A DNA stretch of 64,000 nucleotides from Podarcis raffonei (Eukaryota > Chordata > Lepidosauria > Squamata > Lacertidae). The notes beneath the pieces are model-generated. The model made no database searches. It was given only the letters and a program-made list of their open reading frames with translations, and was not told the origin of the DNA. Both the position numbers and the translations under genes were made by a program. The DNA lies in contig NC_070614.1 of NCBI RefSeq assembly GCF_027172205.1, positions 31,868,501-31,932,500 of the forward strand, in the 5' to 3' direction. Shown here piece after piece: positions 11,601 through 21,507 of this stretch. The first letter of the stretch is position 1. Every line of letters starts with the position of its first letter.

Positions 11601-14600
11601 GACTGCATATCTTGTACTGTAAATCTCTGTTCAACGTTTGACAAACTCTTTGCTCTTGTATAGGTCTCTTATTATTTATTTGGTCCTTCTTGGAGTTCTA
11701 AGACCCAGTTCCCTTTCATGTACCGCGTGGTCCCCAATGAAGAGTATCAATACATTGGAATTGTTCGATTACTTCTGCATTTTGAGTGGACGTGGGTTGG
11801 GATCATAACAGAGGATAATGATAAAGGAGAAAATTTTGTGGGAAGCTTGATGCCAAGACTTTCACAAAGCGGCATCTGTGCGGCATTCACTGACAAGATG
11901 CCTGCTCTGTCGGACTTCTCTGAAATATTTGAAGGGTACATGAAGGCAGAGAGTATGCTTCATCTTTTCAAGAACCACACAGTCAAAGCACTTGTTGTAT
12001 TTGCTGAAACTCATTCTACAATGATTTTGAAATATTTTCTAGTACAAGCAGGAGATATGGCAGATGCTCAAGGAAGAATGTGGATTCTGACAGCCCAATG
12101 GGACTTCCCAGCAGTGCAGTTTCAAAGGAATTGGGATATACAAGTCTTCCAGGGAGCCTTGTCTTTTGCAGTCCACTCCACTGAGGTACAGGAATTCAAA
12201 AATTTCCTTCTGGCCATAAATCCCTACTCAGCCAATGGAGACAAGTTCATCCAAGAATTCTGGGCACAAGCTTTTGACTGTGTATTTTTAGATTTCCCTA
12301 TGGATGGAGAGAATGATGGGACCTGCACTGGGAAGGAGAAGCTAGAGAGTCTTTCTGGACCATTTTTTGAAATGAGCATGACTCCCCAAAGCTATAGTAT
12401 ATACAATGCTGTTTACATCATAGCACATGCTTTAAACACCATGTACTCATTGAAGTCTAAGCCCAGAGTGGTCGCAACGCTTCCAAACCTTCAACCATGG
12501 CAGGTACTACCTCTTTAACCAAAACATCTTGACAGATGTGAATATAAAATCCATATCATACCCTCATGTTTAAAGATTGTGATAACTGACTATCTGCTAT
12601 CCAGTAATGAGCATTTCCACTTCTACCTTTTTACACTGCTATCTATAGGAGTCCATGTTTTCCCCATCTTGTCAGAGATTAGGGATATTCACACCATGTA
12701 TGATAGGACTCTTTCTTCATTTTCACATGGCCAATCTTATCCTGCTTCTGGAAATAGAATGGATTTTCACATTTCTTTTATCACGTTGCAACTTCCTGCT
12801 TCCCCTCACTTGGATCTGGTGCAGATATAATGTTTGATCTCCCAAAAGTACCATTTGCAAGTTAGGAACCAGCATTTGGAAACTTTGGTCCCCATTTCCC
12901 CTCTCTGCATCCTTCTGCATCCCACATAACATTCACTTCCCTTCTATATCTCAGTCATAATTAACTGCTGTGTCTACATGTTTCACACTAACCAGGAGCT
13001 CCTTCCTGCTCAACTACTCAAGCGATTACACCAGAGCCAGTACTAACAACAAAATTGATCTCCAACCATAACAAGACACAAATAAAACTGTTCACCAACC
13101 ACAACAAGACACAAACAAAAGTGTTCACCAACCATAACAAGACACAAACAAGGTAGAGGGAGCACAATAATTTAAATCCACACCATTCATTATGGAATGT
13201 AGAGGAGAGGAGAATCACATTTACCAGCAGCCACTGTAAGCAGATGTGGCTTGCATGGCTGCCTCATCTTGCTTTCTCAAAGAGAATGAAGAGAGCAAAG
13301 AAGAAAAGTAACCCGTATTCATTGTCAGCTGCAGAAGCTGAAGCATCTAACATTTTAAAAGGGGAAATGCCCTGTACTCCCAGTGCCTGCCCTACCATTA
13401 GACAAGGAATGGGGGACTATGGCTTTCTAGATTATGCTACATAAGCATGGCTTTTCTGTCCCACACCCTCACTGCTAGCTTCCTCAGGAGGAGGACACTA
13501 CCCCATGACCCATCAACTTCCAGTCTAGTCTAGTGGAATGGGGAGCATGTCATTGTGTCCTTTGCTTCATGCAGGAAAATGTATTGTACTGGAGCTGTGC
13601 ATTGACCAGAGCTTATAATACTCAAAAGATTTATGTTGATGTTTTGAGTTTCAGGAACAGTTAGTTTCTGGGTCTAATCAAAGAGCTGGTTTTGACTTGA
13701 AAAGTTTTCTATGGTCTGGCAGGGCCAGTCAGCACACGAGGCAAGGTGAGGCAACCACCTCAGGAGGGAACAGATCTTTGTTTCTCTCCCCTCCTTTTAC
13801 TAATGTAGACCTTCCCTGATCCCCTCCTTCCCAAGTGGGGAAAAGACCCATTTGGGGGTCTGCCACAGGTACCAAAATGTTTTGTGTGGCCCTGCAGTCT
13901 AGAACCATGATGCCTCAAAGACTCCCTTCTCCAATACAAACTTATTTGTCCATGCATGTCAACAATGGCGTCCTTCCTCTGTGTGTCTCCAAACTGTGCC
14001 ATGTCCCTGCACCAAGCACCATCAGCTGCTATACAGTCACCATCAACATATTAAGTCCACTGAGCGACTTCACAGAACGGGCCCTTGGCTGTGGAACTCT
14101 CTTCTGCTTCCCTCACTTCTGTGGTTCTGTTGACAATTTAAAATGATGCTACTTCTGATGGCAGTTGGGATGACTTATTGCCTTCGAGACTCCTGCTGTT
14201 TTCTGGATATTTTTCTTTAAAATTGACTTTCACGTTAATAATGTTTTATCTGTTGTTTTATATTCACATTAACACCTTGTAGATCGTAGGGGGTGGAAAG
14301 GCAGGATTGAAGTATTGTTAAAAAAAAAAAAGGTAAACCAATAGGGGTGAGTTTCTGTCATGCAATTATGGAGAATCAGGATGCCCTATTTAGTCCTGCC
14401 CCCTCTGTCACATGACCATGCCCATCACTGTCACACTTAAAGCATGAAGTGGGTAGCTTCTGAAACATGGACCTTGATGTATTCACATAGATTGCTATGC
14501 AATTTAGTACCCTAAACAAATAGGACTGTAATTCAGGCAGGGGGTGAAAGAACTCAGGTTCTAGATCACAGAGGTGGTAGAACTAGCAAGCACATCCCTG

Positions 14601-17600
14601 CTCTCTCCTATAATTTTGTAAAAGTGTTTTTGTCTCTTCAACTGTAGATTCATCCTTTCCTGAAGAGAATCTCATTTAACAACAGTGCTGGGGACCAGTT
14701 CTCTTTAGATGGGAAAGGTGAATTAGAAAGCGGATTTGATATTATAAATTGGGTTACTTTCCCTAACAAATCCTTTTCAAGGGTGAAAGTGGGAAGGATG
14801 GATCCATGGGCTTTTTCAGGCAGAGAGTTCATGATTAGTGAGGAGATCATCACATGGCACAGCAAGTTTATGCAGGTATGCTCTGATTAATGGTTATCAG
14901 TGGTTGAATGTTGTGATATTAGTTGTAGATGGACTATTTTTACCATAATAAAGGGACACGGGTGGCACTGTGGTCTAAACCACTGAGCCTCTTGGGTTTG
15001 CCAATCAGAAGGTTGCTGGTTTGTATCCGTGCGAGGGTAGTGAGCTCCCATTGCTCTATCACAGCTTCTGCCAACCTAGCAGTTCAAAAACATACCAGTA
15101 CACGTATATAAATAGGTACCACTGTGATGGGAATGTAAACGGCATTTCTGTGCACTCTGGCACTCATCACAGTGTCCCGTTGTGCCAGCAGCAGTTTAGC
15201 CATGCTGGCCAAATGACCTGGAAAGCTGTCTGCAGACAAATGCCAGCTCCCTCGGCCTGAAAAGTGAGATGAGTGCCACACCCCATAGTTGCCTTTGACT
15301 GGACTTAACCGCCCAGGGGTCCTTTACCTTTACCTTGCCATAATAAGGTAAATCCCCTTAGAAAGTACAAAGCCCCCAATATTGTGACCCTGTCACATGA
15401 GCTTTTGTTAATATATTCTAAAGGAGCATTTTGGACAATGATCTACCCCTTAGAAACATGGAAATCTGTCTTACTGAGTCAGACCCTTAGGTCATCTATC
15501 TCTTGGTTGTCTACATGATTGACTGGCAGCAGCTCTCTGGGGATTCAGAAAGAAGCCTTTTCTCAGCGTTGCCTGGAGATGCCAAGGACTGAAATTGGGA
15601 CCTTTTGCATGCAAATCATGTGCTACAACTTTTCTACTCCAGCAAAATTATACAGTAGAGTAAACGGAATAAGCCAGTGGTATAGTGATCTTTCCTCCCC
15701 TTAACCACTCATGTACATCAGTGAAGTTAATAATGAAAATAATAATAATAATATCATCTGCATATTGTATTTTGGTTGCCTTTAAAAAGACATGGGTGAA
15801 ATTAATATCAGGACTGTGAAGGCCTGTGAAGTCATTTTCTAGAAAAAAATGAGCAGCGTTCTCTCCCAGGTCTGTGATGCCATTCAGTTAAATCTGAATC
15901 ATTCATTGAGAGCAGCATGCATTAAGCTTTTCTTCCCTTGTCTTTATGAATAGATGTCACCCTCTTCAGTGTGCAATGACAAATGCAGCCCAGGTTCTAT
16001 TAGGAAAAAGAAAGATGGGGAACCATTCTGTTGCTATGACTGTGATGCATGTCCAGAAGAAATGATTTCCTTTGCCATGGGTAGGTGACCTTGCACATGA
16101 TCATCTTAAAACATTAACAAATGAGTAGGCATGGTTCAGACTACATCATCCTTTCCAAAGAAATCTAACTTATTTCAGAGATTCTTTGCAAGAAAACCAA
16201 GAGGAATTAGCATTTATTTCTTGTGCTTTAAGGATAGCAAAGCAGCATCTACAGTTCCATCCTAGGGCCTTATATTAGGATGGATTATTTGTCCCTTTAC
16301 TAGCTGGTATTATTCATTCTGGTAAGTGCTGACTCCCACACAGAAGTAATTCAAAGGGACTTATTTCTGAGCAGGCATTCTAAGAATTGCAACCATAAGG
16401 AGAGATTTCTGATATTACCTTCTACCTGAGAGCCAGTGTGGTGTAGTGGTTAAGTGGTAGACTCATAATCTGGGGAACCGGATTCGCGTCTCCGCTCCTC
16501 CACATGCAGCTGCTGGGTGACGTTGGGCTAGTCACACTTCTTTGAAGTCTCTCAGCCCCACTCACCTCACAGAGTGTTGGTTGTGGGGGAGGAAGGGAAA
16601 GGAGAATGTTAGCTGCTTTGAGACTCCTTCGGGTAGTGATAAAGCGGGATACCAAATCCAAACTCTTCTTCCTCCTCCTCCTCCTCTTCTTCTTCTTCTG
16701 ATAATTTCAGCAGGAATGAACTTATGTCCTTCTGCATGAAGAATAAAGCTCTACCAATGAGCACACCCATTTTGAAGCTAGTCATCAAACCTTAGCCAAG
16801 ACATAACAATCCCTTTCAACATTAAGCATCTCCAATTATGTATAGCTCCTCAAACAAAAATTGCTTATTAGCTATTGAAACAACAGGAGTTTATATTAAA
16901 CCATTGTGCCTGATAGTTCACTGCAGGCTTCTGTTTCTCCCAATGCTTTACATGCTAGACACAGCAATCCTAAAACCACCTACTGATAAATATACTCTGA
17001 CTTCTGAGTAGAAATATATGATGGCACTATGTGTTTTTGTCCCTTACTTGTTTGGAAGATGGAGTTATCATATTTTTGTTTCTTTTTTTCAGACATGGAC
17101 AAGTGCATCAGATGCCCAGCAGATCAGTATCCAAATAAACACCAAGATGGATGCCTTCCCAAGATTTTAAACTTTCTGTCTTATGAGGAAGCTTTGAGCA
17201 TCATTTTAGCTTTCTTAGCACTTTCATTTTCTGTGATCACAGCTTTGGTACTCGGGATATTCATTAAATACAAAAACACCCCAATCGTCAAAGCCAACAA
17301 TCGAAGTCTCACCTACACTCTGCTGGTTGCTCTCCTGCTCTGCTTCCTCTGTTCATTGCTGTTCATTGGGAGGCCTCAGAGAGCAACCTGCCTGCTACGA
17401 CAAACAACCTTTGGCATCATCTTCTCCGTGGCTGTTTCTTCTGTGTTGGCAAAAACAACCACTGTGGTTTTGGCATTCATGGCTACAAGGCCAGGGTCCA
17501 GAGTAAGGAACTGGGTGGGGAAAAAACTGGCAACTTCAATTGTTCTCTCCTGTTCTCTCATTCAAGGAGTTATTTGTACTGTATGGCTCTGTACTGCTCC

Positions 17601-17994
17601 TCCTTTCCCAGATTTGGACATGGACTCTTTGTCTAAAGAAATTGTGGCTGAATGTAACGAAGGGTCTGCCTCTATGTTTTACTGTGTTCTGGGATATATG
17701 GGATTCCTGGCTCTTGTCAGCTTCATTGTGGCCTTCTTTGCTAGGACATTGCCCAGCACTTTTAATGAGGCCAAGTTCATCACTTTCAGCATGTTGGTGT
17801 TTTGCAGTGTGTGGGTCTCTTTTGTTCCAACTTACCTGAGCACAAAGGGAAAATACATGGTGGTGGTTGAGATCTTCTCCATCTTGGCCTCAAGTGTTGG
17901 ATTGTTGGGTTGTATCTTCTTCCCCAAATGTTATATCATTGCTCTAAGGCCTGAGTTGAACAGCAAGGAGCACTTAACAAGAAGAAATAACTAA
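8614..17994 (+). CDS. V2R pheromone receptor gene B, complete, six exons
   Basis: Complete family C GPCR of vomeronasal neurons. Exons: 8614-8843, 9645-9936, 11664-12503, 14648-14875, 15954-16080 and 17093-17994, all AG/GT bounded. They sum to 2,619 bp (872 residues plus TAA) with no stop. The start is the first in-frame ATG after an upstream stop and begins a leucine-rich signal peptide. Exons 1-4 form the Venus-flytrap domain; exon 5 plus the start of exon 6 form the nine-cysteine linker ([27 protein letters not shown]); exon 6 holds seven membrane helices and ends in the typical [15 protein letters not shown] tail. Introns carry a LINE (intron 2), a 33-bp tandem repeat (intron 3), a Sauria SINE plus a tRNA-Ala-like SINE (intron 4) and a tRNA-SINE (intron 5), mostly absent from gene C. 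Likely functional. Confidence 0.93.
8926..9033. repeat. Palindromic interspersed repeat in V2R-B intron 1
   Basis: The left arm GGGTTGTATCCAAAGCTAGT and a right arm around TTTCAGTGGGACTAGCCCTG are mirror images round an AATGAACCTAAGT centre. A partial copy lies at 21,829-21,882 in the same intron of gene C, so the insertion predates the duplication. MITE-like; superfamily not assigned. Confidence 0.5.
10133..11495 (-). mobile_element. Non-LTR LINE fragment in V2R-B intron 2
   Basis: On the minus strand, 11,471-11,202 reads like the end of a reverse transcriptase ([28 protein letters not shown]). Further on, 10,790-10,422 matches a LINE C-terminal zinc-knuckle-type region ([20 protein letters not shown]). 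It is 5'-truncated with several stops, so it is dead. The 3' end near 10,140-10,220 carries two copies of a TACATGGATCAGAGCACAAC unit. The clade (R4/Dong-like or other) is unclear. Gene C intron 2 lacks it. Confidence 0.7.
13058..13153. repeat. Three 33-bp tandem repeats in V2R-B intron 3
   Basis: Three imperfect copies of a unit around CCAACCATAACAAGACACAA (13058-13090, 13091-13123 and 13124-13153). They lie in the intron 3 segment that gene C lacks. Confidence 0.8.
14952..15337 (+). mobile_element. Sauria SINE, full length, in V2R-B intron 4
   Basis: Starts GGGACACGGGTGGCACTGTG with tRNA-like A and B boxes (TGGTCTAAACC; GGTTTGTATCC), continues with the diagnostic CTGCCAACCTAGCAGTTC and GCCATGCTGGCCAAATGACC blocks, and ends in the BovB-like tail TTTACCTTTACCTT. 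It is flanked by the 9-bp duplication CCATAATAA (14943-14951 and 15338-15346). The family is squamate-specific. Gene C intron 4 has no copy. Confidence 0.9.
15450..15640 (-). mobile_element. tRNA-Ala-like SINE, copy 1
   Basis: The plus strand carries GACTGGCAGCAGCTCT and GGAGATGCC..GGACTGAAAT..GGGACCTT..TGCATGCAAA, the reverse complement of a tRNA-Ala(TGC)-like anticodon and T arm. Copies also occur at 23.26 and 54.74 kb. Degraded. Confidence 0.55.
16429..16698 (+). mobile_element. tRNA-derived SINE with CTT/CTC tail in V2R-B intron 5
   Basis: Begins GAGCCAGTGTGGTGTAGTGG, a tRNA-like A box region, with GGATTCGCGTCTCC as B-box region, then GTCACACTTCTTTGAAGTCT, and ends at GATAAAGCGGGATACCAAAT followed by a CTT/CTC microsatellite tail. 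The same family is inverted at 56,109-56,434 and degraded at 54,343. Gene C intron 5 lacks it. Confidence 0.75.
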
Positions 17995-19234
17995 GTCATT
18001 TGAGGGTCACGCGTTCCTTCATAGGCTAAAATTTTGTGGCGTCATGGGATTCCTTTCACAAACACTAGAAACAAGTCAGGAATACAAAGGGCTTCTGTCT
18101 TTTGAAAAATCCTGATCTGCAGGTACACCTACTGATCTCTGTTGGCTAGTAAGAGACAGTGATGATTGGAATTATAAAGCGAGCTTTTAAAGCACAGCTA
18201 AACAGTGGATTCGGGAGCATTAGTATCCCAATTCCTAAAATATTTCCAGCACCAGATACTCCCTCTCATACTAGACATTCCAGTATTTCCTGTACAAACC
18301 AGTGTCCTTTCCCCATGTACATCCAGTAAGATTCTGGAAAGTGTCTTGGTTTGTTCAACTTCATTAATCAGCAAGGTTATAGCTAAACCTGCAGTTCCAA
18401 TCCCACTTACGTGAGACGAAGATCCATGGAATTTAATTGAAGTTACTTCTGAGTAGTCATAATTTGGTTTTATTTCTACCATGCTGCAAGTCTTAAAATG
18501 AAACTTCAAACATCCCTTGATAATATCATAGCTTCCCTTCCATTTCCAGGGGCATTGTACTGTGAATATACCCCATCTGGTATTAAGACCCTCTCTATTA
18601 GAAACACAATTGCACTCCCAGTTATTTTAAAATTTTAATATCAATGGTAATGATAATAGTTGAATGGAGATAATTAATTGAAGGGAAATCCTTTTTGAAC
18701 AGCATCTACCTGGAAATTAATTGTTGGTAAATTAACTGCAGAGGGATTAACTGATTTGGGGTAATCTGGAAGTCATGTGCAATTTAATTGAATAAAGTTG
18801 TGGGGATCTGTATAGGAATTTAATTGACTTCTGTAAAATTTAATTCTGAAAATTATTTCAAAGTTTGCATCAGTAAATATGAATGAAGATATACACCTTT
18901 TATACCATCGTGTGTCCTCTTTTGCATGGTGCATATCCCCTTTTATGATGATGCCTGTGGTTACACAAGCAGCTACTATGGGAACTTGGGATCATTTAGA
19001 AGTAAATTCTCAGTGTAGACCAGGAAATGACCTATCCAGATAATGATGTGGTTCCCTCTTACTAATTAATTTATTTTTCCTCTGTCAGAGGAGCGAAGTG
19101 AATACGCAATATGGAGCCTAGGGTGATGGACGAAGAGATATAATCCCCCACTCTCCTTATGCTCTCTGTGCCCTTTGCTTTTCTCTCCACACGTCTCTCT
19201 GGCCAGATAATCAGTGGTTTGTTTGGCAGCTATA
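17995..19234. other. 3' flank of V2R gene B
   Basis: The first 110 bp or so match the sequence after gene C (TAAGTCATTTG.GGGTCACGC), then similarity stops near 18.1 kb, giving the right end of the duplicated unit. The rest is AT-rich with no gene recognised. Confidence 0.5.
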
Positions 19235-19500
19235 TTATGAGGTGCTGCACAGGACCTTCTTACCTCCAGTGCTATTTAATATCTACACAAAGCCACATGG
19301 AGTGGTCATTAGGCGATTCAGGGCAATGTGCCATCAGTATGATGATGATGACACGCAGGTCTACTTCTCCATATCATCTGCATCAGGAGAAGTTGTGCAA
19401 TTACTGAGCCACTGCCTGCATGCAGTTGTAAGATGAATGAAGGAGAACAAGCTGAACAAGTTTGAATCTTGGCAAGACAGAAGGACTGTGGTTAAGCAGC
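19235..19500 (+). mobile_element. L2-like LINE reverse-transcriptase fragment
   Basis: Two plus-strand frames give an RT fingers/palm remnant: LPPVLFNIYTKPHGVVIRRF, a QYDDDDTQVYFSIS block equivalent to YADDTQ, and MKENKLNK-like text after it. The frame is broken more than once. Typical of amniote L2/CR1-group LINEs. Confidence 0.7.
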
Positions 19501-20044
19501 TCCTGTGTCTGAGAAATTGCCAATTGCCGACCATACATGGGGTTTGACTCCGAACTCTATTCAGAACCAGGACTGTTGCTGGCTGAGTCAGCCTCATTTT
19601 GGCAGAGGTGAAACAAGTGTTTAAAATAATGTTTCAGTCACATGACTCTTTTGACAGGCTGCCATGTCACGTGGCTGAGTAGATCAGGGTTAGGATACAA
19701 CCTAAGTCCCCCTCTCTGATCCGTCTCCCACAACACCCCCAGAATTCCTCTTTTAGGGGGATTATGCTATCTGAAGTTCCATTGGACTCATCTCAGCCAG
19801 CTAGGTCCTGGATCAGTCAGGATGGGAAGATATGCTAATGTAGCACACCTGTACCAGTAACCTCCAAGTTGACCTAGAAGCCCACTGTTTCCTCACCCCA
19901 CTAATCCCAGCAGATCTTGCTATAGGATTGTGTCATTATAATAAGCTTTCTTTCTGTGAGGATGAACTATGAGGGGAAAATCATTCTTTAAAAAGGTTTG
20001 TCAGCTGCATTGAACAGTTAGATATCTGCTCAGGTAACAAAATA

Positions 20045-20475
20045 AACTCCCCCCGCCACACACACACACACAAACACACTGCACAACACCAAAATGCTGA
20101 AAATGATGAACTTGGCTTCATTAAAAGTGTTGGGTGGCGTTCTAGCAAAGAAAGTGACAGCAAAGCTGACCAGAGCCAGGAACCTCATGTATCTTAATAC
20201 AGAATAAAATGTAAGGATAGGGCTTTCATTAGATTCAACCACAATTTCTTCAGCTAAAGACTGTGTGTAAAGTAGGGGGTATGGCATAATTTCTCCTTCC
20301 CTGTGCAAGTTCCATTGCTCTTTCCAACCACAGAAGGGTCTGGAGATAAACAGCTGAAAGCCTGCTTCTGAGAGTTATCTCTGTTATATAATCTGTTTCT
20401 ACTTCATGCAGCAACGCTATAAAATCCAATGAAGACATTGTTTCTGCAAATACAGTAGCTACAGTGACCTGTGCT
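20045..20475 (-). pseudogene. Rearranged V2R pseudogene fragment 2
   Basis: On the minus strand, 20,470-20,275 matches V2R exon 3 (VFAETMSSLDFIALLHEVET, compare LFAETQFSLFFIFLMYQVET in gene A) and 20,270-20,060 matches exon 6 (SLAEEIVVESNESP; FNEAKFIIFSILVLCSV). The exon 3 to exon 6 junction is at the same place as in the 5.66-6.0 kb copy. A GT microsatellite interrupts the 7TM part. Similarity between 19.93-20.03 kb and window positions 15-150 suggests it derives from a gene A-like ancestor. Not functional. Confidence 0.8.
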
Positions 20476-20482
20476 CTAGCTT

Positions 20483-20910
20483 AGCTACAGTGACCTGTGC
20501 TCTAGCAATCTCCAGACTGAACTACTGTAATGCCCTTTACAGGAAGCTGCCCTTGAAGACGGTCCAGAGGTTGCAACTACAGTGGTACCTTGGGGTACAT
20601 ACGCTTCAGGTTACATACACTTCAGGTTACAGACTCCACTAACCCAGAAATAGTGCTTCAGGTTAAGAACTTTGCTTCAGAATAAGAACAGAAACCGTGC
20701 TCCGGCGGTGCAGCAGCAGCAGGCGGCCCCATTAGCTAAAGTGGTGCTTCAGGTTAAGAACAGTTTCAGGTTAAGTACGGACCTCTGGAACGAATTAAGT
20801 ACTTAACCCGAGGTACCACTGTAATGCAGAATGCACTTGCCAGAGTACTGATTATCATAGCTGATCATGCATATATAGCACTGATGTAATGGGAATGGCA
20901 TTGCTTGTCA
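20483..20910 (+). mobile_element. L2-like LINE 3' fragment, split by a MITE
   Basis: Reads LNYCNALYRKLPLKTVQRLQ before 20,579 and resumes at 20,824. It is paralogous to 6001-6190, where the same sequence is unbroken. A 26-bp tandem duplication (AGCTACAGTGACCTGTGCTC unit) precedes it at about 20,456-20,507. Confidence 0.65.
20580..20821. mobile_element. TA-flanked palindromic MITE, 242-bp subfamily
   Basis: Starts CAGTGGTACCTTGGGGTACA and ends CCCGAGGTACCACTG, with TA at 20,578-20,579 and 20,822-20,823. The paralogous site at 6059-6064 reads AACTAATGCAG with a single TA, so the insertion duplicated a TA dinucleotide. This supports a Tc1/mariner-pogo type transposase. A same-length copy lies in the opposite orientation at 30,154. 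Confidence 0.85.
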
Positions 20911-20965
20911 ATCCATTTGTGAGCCCAACTCAAGATACTTGAAGCTGACATATAGCCCTACATGA

Positions 20966-21012
20966 TTAGTAGTCAGGGATGATGGCAGCTGGAGTCCAAT
21001 AACACCTGGACA
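20966..21012. mobile_element. Palindromic hAT-like MITE, copy 3, one arm
   Basis: Contains GTCAGGGATGATGGCAGCTG followed by GAGTCCAATAACACCTGGA, the right arm of the family. It is the unbroken paralogue of the site used by the hydrolase element near 7,124. Confidence 0.55.
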
Positions 21013-21507
21013 AGCATAAATTCCCTATTCCTATGGCTTCATCCCAAGGCTTTAGTTTTCTGAATGTATTGTCTTACTCAGTGTCATTCTATGCCCAGTT
21101 GTTGATCTTGATCCCAGAAAGAAACAGCCCTGAGATAATACCCAGCCAACATGTTTTCTTCTGCTGTTCTGCTCACTATGAGCAGAGCACTCTGGGAAAC
21201 TGATTTATAATTACCTTATAATTATGTCAAATTACAGTAATTCTTTCTTCCCAATGACAACATGGATTTTCAGAGACTAGACTAATAATAAGTAATCAAG
21301 ATGAAAATACATATAAAACCCTATGTATGTGCTTTTCAGAGATTGGGGGTGTGAATTGTGGACAGGAAGAACAATTTTACAGGTCACATAGTGGCTTCAG
21401 GAGAGCGTAGAAACAAATCTGTTCTGAACCAGCTGATACTAGATAATAATGAATTAGCCTGGAAGAGTGGGTTTGCTTCAGTAGAAAAGAATTCACTTTT
21501 ATGTGCA
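21012..21507 (+). promoter_or_regulatory. 5' flank of V2R gene C, conserved with gene B
   Basis: Aligns with 8,103-8,613. Probable promoter and 5' UTR, but no defined core element was recognised. Confidence 0.35.

Noticed and set aside
13058-13153. Regularly spaced repeats resembling a CRISPR array
   Set aside because: Only three contiguous 33-bp units without spacers, in a vertebrate intron; an ordinary minisatellite.
16429-16520. Possible tRNA gene
   Set aside because: The tRNA-like head continues into a SINE body and tail, with copies at 54.3 and 56.4 kb.
17376-17561. Antisense open frame inside the V2R-B 7TM exon (and its twin at 27,678-27,863)
   Set aside because: Shadow of a conserved coding exon; no family resemblance.
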